Of a DNA stretch of 34,256 nucleotides, positions 18,363 through 26,436 are shown piece after piece; positions within the stretch are counted from its first letter, which is position 1, and each line of letters opens with the position of its first letter. The DNA is from an uncultured Lachnospiraceae bacterium (lineage in GTDB: Bacteria; Bacillota; Clostridia; Lachnospirales; Lachnospiraceae): contig CAMWXE010000060.1 in assembly GCA_947178145.1 (NCBI GenBank), positions 1 through 34,256 of the forward strand, given 5' to 3'. Under the pieces are notes generated by a model that was not told where the DNA came from, made no database searches, and worked only from the letters and a program-made list of their open reading frames with translations. Both the position numbers and the translations under genes were made by a program.

Positions 18363-19172
18363 TTATACGGTATCCGCAAAATGCGGCTTCAGCTTTGTGT
18401 AAAAATAGATACCAGCAAAAAGAATCAGGACTGTAGCTGTCCAAAAATAAATCCCCAATTCCAGCCGGTCTGTTATCCATTTCCTTCCAAGGATTGCATC
18501 TCTATATCCCTCTACCAGATAATAAAATGGATTGAGTTTCAGTATTCTCTGTATCCCCGGAGAGAAATTGTCCAAATTCCACGCAATCGGGGTTCCCCAC
18601 ATTCCTAATAGCAGAATAATACTGATAATTTGATTCAGGTCCCGGAAGAAAACCATAATAGAAGAGGAAAGCAGGGACATCCCAAACACCAGTACAATCG
18701 CTGCAATCATATAATACAGCAGCTGAACGATGCGTACTGTCGGCCAATATCCGAAAGCCGCGCAAATGATCAGAACAATCACCAGAAAAAACAAGTGAAT
18801 GTAAAAACTGGATAATATTTTTACTAATGGAAGAATATTTACATTAAATTTCACTTTCTGTATTAAATAGTTGTATTCTAAGAGGCTATTACTCGCAAAC
18901 GAAAATGCCTCCGAGATAAAAAGCCAGCAAATGATTCCTGTAATAAACCAGAGTACAAACGGCGTCTCTCCCACGTCACCACTGCGAAATCCAAACTGAA
19001 ACACTGCCCAATATACGATAATGGTCATCAGTGGCTGCAGGAATCCCCATAACATGCCAAAACAGGTTCCCGAAAAGCGCCTCCTGACATCCTTGGCAGA
19101 CAAGTCAATCAAAAGCCTTCTGTCCTCATATATATCCCTGCATAAACTTACTGCATTCTTAAATAATTTCAT
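18363..19172 (-). CDS. wzm: Polysaccharide ABC exporter permease (Wzm/TagG-like)
   Basis: 269 residues of the ABC-2 exporter family. A cytoplasmic N-terminus with SAKDVRRRFSGTCFGMLWGFLQPL leads into six membrane helices, with the family's late NPFYYLVEGYRD motif before the last helix. It forms the channel moving lipid-linked polysaccharide across the membrane with the Wzt-like ATPase. The ATG at 19172 overlaps the wecB stop as ATGA, which supports this start over a TTG six codons upstream and implies translational coupling. Confidence 0.93.
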   Translation of the reverse strand: MKLFKNAVSLCRDIYEDRRLLIDLSAKDVRRRFSGTCFGMLWGFLQPLMTIIVYWAVFQFGFRSGDVGETPFVLWFITGIICWLFISEAFSFASNSLLEYNYLIQKVKFNVNILPLVKILSSFYIHLFFLVIVLIICAAFGYWPTVRIVQLLYYMIAAIVLVFGMSLLSSSIMVFFRDLNQIISIILLLGMWGTPIAWNLDNFSPGIQRILKLNPFYYLVEGYRDAILGRKWITDRLELGIYFWTATVLILFAGIYFYTKLKPHFADTV

Positions 19173-20284
19173 GTCGTATGTATCTTCCAATCTAAAATCG
19201 ATCTCACAATCCGCTCACTGGCATGGCCATCTCCATAGGGGTTGACGGCCTTTGCCATCCTGTTATATTCTGCCGGGTCCGTCAGCAATGCGACTGCATT
19301 CTGATATATTTCCTTCTCGTTTACTCCCACTACTTTAACCGTCCCCGCCTGCACAGCTTCCGGCCGCTCCGTCTCTGTCCTCAGTACCAGAACCGGTACG
19401 CCGCAGGCGGGCGCCTCTTCCTGCAGTCCGCCGGAATCAGTCATCACCATGTAACTCCTTGCCATAAGGTTGTGCATATCTTCTACGTCCAAAGGATGTA
19501 CTAAGTGTACTCGGTGCTGATCTCCCAATATTGCGGTTGCAGTATCCCTCACCGCCGGATTCATATGTACTGGATAGATCACTTCAATATCTGGATACTC
19601 CTCAACAATCCTCTTTACTGCATGACAGATATTTACCAATGGCTGTCCGAGATTCTCTCTTCTGTGGGCAGTCATCAGAATATATCGTTTCCTGTCAAAA
19701 TTTATCTTCTGTAAATCCGTATCTTTGTAAACATACCCTTCTTTTACTGTTGTCTGAAATGCGTCAATCACGGTATTGCCTGTCACGTAAACATGTTTTG
19801 TCACATTTTCCATCGACAGATTTCTTTGGTTATGCTCCGTTGGCGAGAAATGCAGCGTGGCAATTCTCCCAGTCAGGGACCGATTCATTTCCTCAGGGAA
19901 CGGTGAATATTTGTCATAAGTGCGCAGCCCTGCTTCCACATGTCCCACTGGTATCTGCTGATAAAAAGCAGCCAGCGCCGCTGCAAACGAAGTGGTCGTA
20001 TCTCCATGAACCAATACCATATCTGGTTGTTCCCCCTTGAGCACTGTCTCCATCTTTTCCAGCACAGATGTCGTAATCGTTGTCAATGTCTGCCTTGGCT
20101 GCATAATATCCAGATTATATTTTACATTGATATCAAATATATCGATCACCTGCTGAAGCATCTCCCTGTGCTGCCCTGTCAGACACACGACGCTTTCTAT
20201 TTCCTTATGCTTTTCCAGTTCCCTGACCAAAGGACACATTTTAATCGCCTCCGGTCTTGTGCCAAATACACTCATAACTCTCAT
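19169..20284 (-). CDS. wecB: UDP-N-acetylglucosamine 2-epimerase (non-hydrolysing)
   Basis: 371 residues from the ATG at 20284 (AAGGAAAAGG upstream); 20 codons of upstream open frame lack a ribosome site and homology. The enzyme interconverts UDP-GlcNAc and UDP-ManNAc in the cytoplasm. Signature segments: FGTRPEAIKM at 7-16, HGDTTTSFA, GHVEAGLRT, FPEEMNR and MTDSGGLQEEAP. The length matches the family (370-390). It supplies ManNAc (or a derived sugar) to the polymer made by this locus. It ends in an ATGA overlap with the permease gene. Confidence 0.96.
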   Translation of the reverse strand: MRVMSVFGTRPEAIKMCPLVRELEKHKEIESVVCLTGQHREMLQQVIDIFDINVKYNLDIMQPRQTLTTITTSVLEKMETVLKGEQPDMVLVHGDTTTSFAAALAAFYQQIPVGHVEAGLRTYDKYSPFPEEMNRSLTGRIATLHFSPTEHNQRNLSMENVTKHVYVTGNTVIDAFQTTVKEGYVYKDTDLQKINFDRKRYILMTAHRRENLGQPLVNICHAVKRIVEEYPDIEVIYPVHMNPAVRDTATAILGDQHRVHLVHPLDVEDMHNLMARSYMVMTDSGGLQEEAPACGVPVLVLRTETERPEAVQAGTVKVVGVNEKEIYQNAVALLTDPAEYNRMAKAVNPYGDGHASERIVRSILDWKIHTT

Positions 20285-20344
20285 TTTTAGGCCTTTTCCT
20301 TCTATTACTCCAATTCCTGACTGGACATCGGGACAGCTGATCAT

Positions 20345-21427
20345 CTAACTTATCTGCTCCATAAGTTGATGAATTATTTTATATCGCTCCTGCCAATTAT
20401 TCTGCTCCAAAAATTCTTTCTGCTGCTTTCCGTTATATTTGGGTGGAAATCCCTGTTTGATCAATGTCCTGATCAAGACATCATACTCTTCCTCTGTTCT
20501 ATAGAAATATACATACTCTGCAAAATGTTCCAATTCTTCATAATATACGCTGATAATACATTTGCCAAACGCAATATATTCATATAGTTTCACCGGATCC
20601 ACAGCTTTTACAATGTCATTGACGATAAAAGGCATGATCATGCAGTCATAATCTTTCACGTAAGACGGCAGCTTCGCATGTTCTATCACACCATCGTAAA
20701 TGATTCTGCTGTTTTTCTCCTGATAAAACGTATCACAGGGACCAATCAGATGATATTCCAAATCCTGATGTTTTTGAATGCTCTCCACAATTAGTTCATG
20801 GTCAAACCACGCTGCAATTGTACCTGCATACCCTATCACATACTGTTTTTTTCTTGCCGCTTTTTTTACCGCGCAAATTTTTGCAGGGTCTGTTCCATTC
20901 CTCACCAGCTTCATTGTTTTATTGCATATTTTTTGTTTTTTCTGAAGCAGATTCTGCGAGGAAACAATGACCGCATCGCTCCTCTGCAGCAGGATTTCTT
21001 CATCTCTTTTTACTTTCCTGCGCATATGTTCATTGGGACACATCTGTACATGATCATCCACACAGTCGTAGATAATCAAACCTCTGTAATCCATCGGAAC
21101 ATATTCAACAGCAGTCGGATAGCTGATATAGATGTACTCATATTCCTGATAATTTTTTAGGCGGATGCGCTGGTACCAATCCGCGATACTGCCAATCAGC
21201 CTGCTTTTTCTCTGAAACGGGAGTGTCCATAACTTTACCTTATGAATCTCTGCCGGTTCCGCTTTCACATTTTTTATTGCGCTTCTCCCCCAAATTTTCA
21301 CTGGATAGGCAGCTGTGACATCATAATCTCTGCTGAGATACGCGGCAATAATCTGCGGTCTCTGATAAATCCACTCCCAGTCAATCCCCATGATGTAGAG
21401 CACTTTCTTTTTGGCAGCCTGCTGCAT
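20345..21427 (-). CDS. GT-B glycosyltransferase, TuaH-like
   Basis: 360 residues, cytoplasmic. The N-terminal GIDWEWIYQRPQIIAAYLS is the 'QRPQ' entry motif seen in TuaH-type transferases of teichuronic acid synthesis. The second half has YAGTIAAWFDH and VDPVKLYEYIAFGK, the acceptor-side and nucleotide-sugar segments. It is clearly related to both GT-B domains of the 1420-residue fusion. The start at 21427 has AAGGGG 8-9 bases upstream and lies 47 bases inside the end of the upstream GT2 gene, in another frame. The sugar and acceptor cannot be read from the sequence. Confidence 0.85.
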   Translation of the reverse strand: MQQAAKKKVLYIMGIDWEWIYQRPQIIAAYLSRDYDVTAAYPVKIWGRSAIKNVKAEPAEIHKVKLWTLPFQRKSRLIGSIADWYQRIRLKNYQEYEYIYISYPTAVEYVPMDYRGLIIYDCVDDHVQMCPNEHMRRKVKRDEEILLQRSDAVIVSSQNLLQKKQKICNKTMKLVRNGTDPAKICAVKKAARKKQYVIGYAGTIAAWFDHELIVESIQKHQDLEYHLIGPCDTFYQEKNSRIIYDGVIEHAKLPSYVKDYDCMIMPFIVNDIVKAVDPVKLYEYIAFGKCIISVYYEELEHFAEYVYFYRTEEEYDVLIRTLIKQGFPPKYNGKQQKEFLEQNNWQERYKIIHQLMEQIS

Positions 21428-22574
21428 AACATGAACCCCTTTTTCTTATGTTCTGCGTACCTATCCCTTTCATCGTCCGCTCCATCCTCGTCAGCACCTG
21501 CGAGCGCAGTGTCATCTTCTGGATACCATCCAATATTTTTTCCGCATAATAGCTCAGCATCGTCCGTTTCTTTGCCAGAATCCGCAAAAGAATGCGGGAT
21601 TTTACCATATGCTTGTCCACATACCCTGCGGCGGCGATACACGCCTCAAAGCGGCGGCTGTAGATATTAGTCTTATAATAGTCATTTATGATTTGACTGC
21701 TTTTCTCCGTCTCAGCACTGGCTATATTATGCACCGCCTCAAGATACTGCCTGCAGTGCAGAACCTTCTGAAACCATTCCAGTATCGTTTTATCGCTGAC
21801 TCTGTCCGCCAGGCTCGCATATAAGTCCTCATAACACGCCTGCTGCTTTTCTGCTATCCTTTCAATGTATCTGTGTGCATAGGACGCGGAATCCAGATTC
21901 GTCCGCCAGTAATATCCCGTCCTGGAAAGTGTGCTGACTCTCCCTGCCTTTGCCAGCGCTTGTACTTTTACCAGCATGTCGTCCTCATAGCTTACATAGG
22001 ATCGGAATCGGAACGCGTATTTCCGCCAGAAACTCATGCGGAACATGCACGGCCAGATCTGTGTATAATGCCTTCTCTCTCCCATTTTTACAGGAACATC
22101 AAACCCATTAAACAATATGGGATACAGGAGCTGCTCTAAAATCTCCTCCCCCTCATAGCATGCGTCATCTGACTGTTCAAAAACAGAAATCCTTCCCTCC
22201 GTGTAACGCCCCACGCCGCATATGCAGATGTCACTCTGGTCAGATTCGATCCGCTCGATCTGTTTTGCATAACACTTTCTGTCCAAAATGTCATCCTGGT
22301 CGCAAAAGCACAGATACTCTCCTGCTGCCATTGATACCCCATAATTCCTCGCTGAAACCACGCCGCCATTTTCTTTTCTGCAGATGACAATCCTGTCGTC
22401 TGTCTGCCTTAAACGCTCACAGATCGGATAACTCCTGTCCGTCGAACCATCGTCGACAATCAGCACTTCCATGTTCGTGTAGTCCGACCTTAAGATGCTG
22501 TTCACAGCAGTCTCTATATACTGCTCTCCATTATATAATGGGATTACCACACTTATTTTACCTTTTTGCCCCAT
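21381..22574 (-). CDS. Family 2 glycosyltransferase
   Basis: 397 residues; the N-terminal 230 form a GT-A domain: ISVVIPLYNGEQYIETAVNSI at the start, VDDGSTDRSY, GVVSARNYGVSMAAGEY, and the metal-binding CDQDD. The C-terminal region is mostly helical and basic (KKRTMLSYYAEK, RSQVLTRMERTMKG), probably for membrane or partner contact. The ATG at 22574 follows AGGAA; a GTG codon lies just before it. It sits in a run of glycosyltransferase genes read in the same direction. The donor sugar is unknown. Confidence 0.9.
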   Translation of the reverse strand: MGQKGKISVVIPLYNGEQYIETAVNSILRSDYTNMEVLIVDDGSTDRSYPICERLRQTDDRIVICRKENGGVVSARNYGVSMAAGEYLCFCDQDDILDRKCYAKQIERIESDQSDICICGVGRYTEGRISVFEQSDDACYEGEEILEQLLYPILFNGFDVPVKMGERRHYTQIWPCMFRMSFWRKYAFRFRSYVSYEDDMLVKVQALAKAGRVSTLSRTGYYWRTNLDSASYAHRYIERIAEKQQACYEDLYASLADRVSDKTILEWFQKVLHCRQYLEAVHNIASAETEKSSQIINDYYKTNIYSRRFEACIAAAGYVDKHMVKSRILLRILAKKRTMLSYYAEKILDGIQKMTLRSQVLTRMERTMKGIGTQNIRKRGSCYAAGCQKESALHHGD

Positions 22575-22613
22575 CACAGTTTCCTATGTTCCTTATCGCC
22601 CAGGAGACGGCTG

Positions 22614-23603
22614 TTAATTGTCCCTTTTGATACAGCACAGCTTCTGCACGGCAGCGACTGACAGATATGTTCCGAGTGCTGCCATTCTGTTCATTGGTCT
22701 TGCACAGTGGTCAGACAACACTGTTTTTCTATATTTCTTTACCTCCTGCACAAGCTTCCCATATGCTTTGCCATGTGCCTTTTTCTCTTTTCCGATACTG
22801 GCAAGGAGCTCAAAACAGGCGCTGAAATGTCTTGATATCGCAGCATTTACCAGTTCCGGGTGCCTGTTCTGCATATATGCAATGCACTCCTGCGTAAAGA
22901 GGATATAATCCATCCTCCGCTCGTCGAACGCGGAATGAACAATACTGTCTGGTCTTTGCCGGTAGTAATACTTCTTCGCGTCTCCAATGGCAATCGTCCC
23001 GGCATGTTCAAACAGCCTGTACATCACCGCCACATCCTCATGCTGCCTGCCCTTGGGAAAAGCGAGTTCTGAGAACAGTTCTTTCTGGAACAGCCGCCCC
23101 CATGCGGAGGCAATGATGCCCCTCTGGTATAGGAGCGCCTCCAGTGCCTGGCAGGAGTCATACACCCTGACCGCCTTGTCTGTGTCATTTTTTTTACGGC
23201 GAATCCTGCCATCTGTGTATCCCTTTTGGGTATCTACCTTCTGATATCCGCAGACTGCTATCTGTGCACAGTTTTCACGCGCCATATGATACAGATACGC
23301 GATGCAATCCTCCGCGATATAGTCGTCGCTGTCCACAAAGGAACAGTACACGCCTGCCGAAGCCCGGATTCCCTGATTCCGCGCATCCGCCAGCCCTTTA
23401 TTCGCTTTATGAATCGTGTGAATTCTGGTATCCCTGCGCGCATAGTCCTCACATAGTTTTCCGGAACTGTCCGTGGAACCGTCATTGACAAGAATGACCT
23501 CTATATTTCCGTATGTCTGTGCCAGAATGCTGTCAACGCAGCGCGGCAGATACGGCTCTACATTGTATACTGGAACAATAATACTAATTAATGGTGTGTC
23601 CAT
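22614..23603 (-). CDS. Family 2 glycosyltransferase
   Basis: 329 residues from the ATG at 23603. The open frame extends 43 codons further, but those lie inside the GT4 gene and are unrelated to the family, and the domain begins right after this ATG (TPLISIIVPVYNVEPYLPRC). Other motifs: VNDGSTDSSGKLC, GLADARNQGIRAS, and the metal site FVDSDDY. The C-terminal 100 residues are basic and helical. The start overlaps the end of the upstream GT4 gene by 20 bases. The domain layout matches capsule/teichoic-type GT2 enzymes; substrates are unknown. Confidence 0.9.
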   Translation of the reverse strand: MDTPLISIIVPVYNVEPYLPRCVDSILAQTYGNIEVILVNDGSTDSSGKLCEDYARRDTRIHTIHKANKGLADARNQGIRASAGVYCSFVDSDDYIAEDCIAYLYHMARENCAQIAVCGYQKVDTQKGYTDGRIRRKKNDTDKAVRVYDSCQALEALLYQRGIIASAWGRLFQKELFSELAFPKGRQHEDVAVMYRLFEHAGTIAIGDAKKYYYRQRPDSIVHSAFDERRMDYILFTQECIAYMQNRHPELVNAAISRHFSACFELLASIGKEKKAHGKAYGKLVQEVKKYRKTVLSDHCARPMNRMAALGTYLSVAAVQKLCCIKRDN

Positions 23604-24750
23604 CTTCGCACCCGCCCACGAACACCTCAATTTTCTCCACCAGTCTGTCCCACGAGAACCGGTACGCCTCTTTCCGTACATTTTCGGCAAACACGTCTTC
23701 CCTATTGCACTGATAGTATCTGACAATGGCATCTGAAAGCTGTTTCACATTTCCGCGCTCAACGATATACCCAGTCTGTCCATCCTTCACGACATCCGGA
23801 AGTCCTCCTACATTGGTGACAATGACCGGTTTCTCAAATCCAAATGCAATCTGTATGATTCCGCTCTGCGTCGCTGATTCATACGGCAGCACCACAACGT
23901 CACACGCGGCGAAATAGCGCTCCACCTCATGATCAGGAACATATCCATCCACCACTTCAATACAATCCCCCACCTGCTTTGCATCGATCAACTGCAGATA
24001 TTCCTCACGGTTTTCGCCAAAGGAACCTGCTACGATAAGCCTGACGCTGCCGAGTCGTCTTTTGATGTCCGGCATTGCTGCAATCAGATGTTTCAGCCCT
24101 TTGTACTCCCTTACAAACCCAAAAAACAACAGTATTTTTTCATGTTCCTGCCGGGATAGCTCCTGTCGCGCCTGCGCCTTTGTGAGACTGCGGATTTTAA
24201 ATGCATTGTATGTGGGATGCGGATTCTTTATATACCGCGCATCCGGTTTTATCGTCAGCAAATCCTCTATATCACTCTGTGAATGCAGCAGGAAATAGTC
24301 TGCCCTTCGCAGCACGAGTCTGGTCAGAAGCGCGTCAGCGAAAAACCGCTCATGCGGGAATACATTGTGACATACAAACAGTTTCTTCACACGCTTGCCG
24401 AGCACTGCTTCCATGATGCGGTAACACGGCGCAAAATAGGGATGCCACCACTGTATGATGACCAGATCCGGGTGCAGTTTCTTTATCTGGAACGACACTC
24501 TTACAATGTTCCACGGATTGGCTGTATTGATCAGGAACTGCGCATCCCTTATCTGAAATACATCATTTTTATAATCCTTTTGTCCTTTTTTGAACAAAAA
24601 TTTGGGATACTGCATACTGTATGATATCAGTTCCACGTCATGGTGCTCCGACAATGCCCTGTACATCAGGGCTGTATAATGGGCAATGCCGCCCTTGTAT
24701 GGATAGACTGGTCCTATCAGCACAATTTTCTTTCTTTTTATCTTGTTCAT
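23584..24750 (-). CDS. Family 4 (GT-B) glycosyltransferase
   Basis: 388 residues. Rossmann-type N-terminus KKIVLIGPVYPYKGGIAHYT, then LFFGFVREYKGL, and the donor-binding region ATQSGIIQIAFGFEKPVIVTNVGGLPDVV, which are hallmarks of retaining GT4 enzymes. No membrane helix. The ATG at 24750 has only a weak ribosome site and lies 113 bases inside the upstream gene, so translation may depend on coupling with it. An in-frame TTG lies four codons earlier. Substrate unknown. Confidence 0.88.
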   Translation of the reverse strand: MNKIKRKKIVLIGPVYPYKGGIAHYTALMYRALSEHHDVELISYSMQYPKFLFKKGQKDYKNDVFQIRDAQFLINTANPWNIVRVSFQIKKLHPDLVIIQWWHPYFAPCYRIMEAVLGKRVKKLFVCHNVFPHERFFADALLTRLVLRRADYFLLHSQSDIEDLLTIKPDARYIKNPHPTYNAFKIRSLTKAQARQELSRQEHEKILLFFGFVREYKGLKHLIAAMPDIKRRLGSVRLIVAGSFGENREEYLQLIDAKQVGDCIEVVDGYVPDHEVERYFAACDVVVLPYESATQSGIIQIAFGFEKPVIVTNVGGLPDVVKDGQTGYIVERGNVKQLSDAIVRYYQCNREDVFAENVRKEAYRFSWDRLVEKIEVFVGGCEDGHTIN

Positions 24751-25726
24751 CAATATTCTCAATTATCAGCTGACTGCGTCTTTCCTCCACACTGTATTCC
24801 AGCCGCCTTACATGGTACTGTGTATCTGCCAGTATCCGCCTGTTTGATGCAATCAGGTCAGAGACAAGTCCAATCGTAAATGTGAGAAAGCCTATGATAA
24901 TCAATGTGCACGCCAGTATCAGCGACTGGACATGTCCTGTGCCGCTGCCTGCAAAATAGTAACACAGAAATCGAACCCCTATTCCAGTCCCCAATGCCAG
25001 CGGAAGCATGCTTATGTAGGTAAATGCCTTCAACGGCTGATACATCATGTATGCCCGAAGGATAATGACTACTGACTTCTTGACATATGTCCACACGCCG
25101 CTTGCAAGCCTTGATGGTCTCAGTTGGGGATTGGTGTGCACTGGTACGCTTGTAATCGCAATCTTTTCACGTCCTGCCTGAACAATTGTTTCCAGTGTGT
25201 AGGTGTAATCATTAACCACATTGATACGCATCGCTGTGTCGCGCGTCATGGCGCGGAACCCGCTGGGGGCATCAGGAATATCTGTGTTGGATGCCCGCCG
25301 CACTGCCCAGCTGCCCAGATGCTGGAGCTTTTTCTTCATATATGAGAAATGCGCTGTATCGTCAATCGGTCTTGCACCCACCACCATATCTGCCCTGCCG
25401 TCTAATATCGGCTGGATCAGCGCCTGTATGTCCTCTGCGCAGTACTGGTTGTCCGCATCGGTATTTACGATGATATCTGCCCCATTTTTGAGACATCCGT
25501 CAAGCCCTGCCATAAATCCCCTTGCAAGTCCCTTGTTCTGGCTGAAATTGATGATGTGGTGCACCCCCCACTGTCTCGCCACCTCAACCGTGGCATCACA
25601 GCTGCCGTCATTGATAATCAGATACTCGATCACATCAATTCCTTCCAGAGCCTCCGGCAGATCATTGAGCGCCGCTTCCAGCGTGTCCGCCTCGTTGTAA
25701 CAAGGTATCTGTATGATGAGTTTCAT
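24638..25726 (-). CDS. Membrane GT2, probable polyprenyl-phosphate glycosyltransferase
   Basis: 362 residues. GT-A domain: IIQIPCYNEADTL, INDGSCDAT, QNKGLARGF, and metal motif NTDADNQ (DxD at 90-92). Two membrane helices follow at about 237-262 and 268-292, then a basic tail. This is the arrangement of DPM/GtrB/GacI-type enzymes that charge undecaprenyl phosphate with one sugar at the inner face. Such a lipid-sugar is the donor for GT-C enzymes, three of which lie in this locus. The last ~38 codons overlap the start of the GT4 gene in another frame. The start forms an ATGA overlap with the SH3 gene. Confidence 0.88.
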   Translation of the reverse strand: MKLIIQIPCYNEADTLEAALNDLPEALEGIDVIEYLIINDGSCDATVEVARQWGVHHIINFSQNKGLARGFMAGLDGCLKNGADIIVNTDADNQYCAEDIQALIQPILDGRADMVVGARPIDDTAHFSYMKKKLQHLGSWAVRRASNTDIPDAPSGFRAMTRDTAMRINVVNDYTYTLETIVQAGREKIAITSVPVHTNPQLRPSRLASGVWTYVKKSVVIILRAYMMYQPLKAFTYISMLPLALGTGIGVRFLCYYFAGSGTGHVQSLILACTLIIIGFLTFTIGLVSDLIASNRRILADTQYHVRRLEYSVEERRSQLIIENIDEQDKKKENCADRTSLSIQGRHCPLYSPDVQGIVGAP

Positions 25727-26436
25727 TGCTCTCTTTTTTTCCCTTTATTTCCAGCCAGTGTTGTGACGATTCCTACTACAAAAATTGCAGCCACAAGCAC
25801 TGCTATCACAATTCCCCATATTCTGTCTGATTTTGCCTGCTCCTTTGCAGCCTCCGCCTCCTGATATGCGAGTAAGTTTTGTTCCTGTATCCTTTTAAAT
25901 TCATCTTCCAGCGTGTCTGCACCAATTTCCGTAATTGTTTTATCGTCTAGCTGCACATCGCCATCTGGTATCGTTCGTTCGACTGACTGTACCTCATCCT
26001 TTGGCTGCGCTTCACCACCATTTCGTACTGCCTCGTTTTTTTGATGTATTTCATCTATTTGCATTGTTTGATCCTCCGGCTGCGCTTCGCTCTCAGATAC
26101 AGTCTGGTCATTTGTTATAGCAGATGTGTTTTGACTTCCGACAAACGACAAAAAAGAGATCTGTACATAGCCCATCTGTTCTCTGTATGCTACCATACAC
26201 CATTCGCCCTGTACATCTTCCTTGACAATAACCGGCGTTCCACCTGGAAGCGTTGCTGTTATTGCCGAGTCGGAATCTGGCGCCTCATGCAGCTCCACAT
26301 CGCCGTTTACCTGAAATACCCTATTCTTCGTGATATCCTCAGCGTCCGCTGCACACACCGCCATGCCCATTACAAACATTGCCATGATAAAGCCCATTAT
26401 CCTGCCAAAATTCTTTCCCATATTGTTCCCATTCAT
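25723..26436 (-). CDS. Secreted/membrane protein with SH3b domain and C-terminal anchor
   Basis: 237 residues. Hydrophobic signal segment at about 12-29 ending VCAADA; bacterial SH3-type domain at about 38-100 (VELHEAPDSDSAIT, then GTPVIVKE, WCMVAYREQMGYV); an acidic Gln/Glu-rich linker; a helical stretch EDEFKRIQEQNLLAYQEAEAAKEQ; a membrane helix at about 205-227 and a basic end. SH3b domains usually bind cell-wall peptides or glycans. The start overlaps the stop of the upstream GT-C gene by ATGA and its own stop overlaps the next start by ATGA, so it is locked into the operon. A role in surface polymer attachment or sensing is inference. Confidence 0.82.
   Translation of the reverse strand: MNGNNMGKNFGRIMGFIMAMFVMGMAVCAADAEDITKNRVFQVNGDVELHEAPDSDSAITATLPGGTPVIVKEDVQGEWCMVAYREQMGYVQISFLSFVGSQNTSAITNDQTVSESEAQPEDQTMQIDEIHQKNEAVRNGGEAQPKDEVQSVERTIPDGDVQLDDKTITEIGADTLEDEFKRIQEQNLLAYQEAEAAKEQAKSDRIWGIVIAVLVAAIFVVGIVTTLAGNKGKKREQ

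Noticed and set aside
18346..18480. 45-codon N-terminal extension of the Wzt-like protein
   Set aside because: It lies inside the permease gene in another frame, has no family match and a good ribosome site precedes the internal ATG at 18345.
19531..20040. 169-codon + strand frame opposite wecB
   Set aside because: Antisense to a highly conserved enzyme; composition is that of a shadow frame.
23604..23732. 43-codon extension of the GT2 gene
   Set aside because: It falls within the GT4 coding region and is basic, low-quality sequence; the family domain begins at the ATG at 23603.
25221..25700. 159-codon + strand frame opposite the polyprenyl GT2
   Set aside because: Antisense to a gene with clear GT2 motifs; no ribosome site or recognisable domain.
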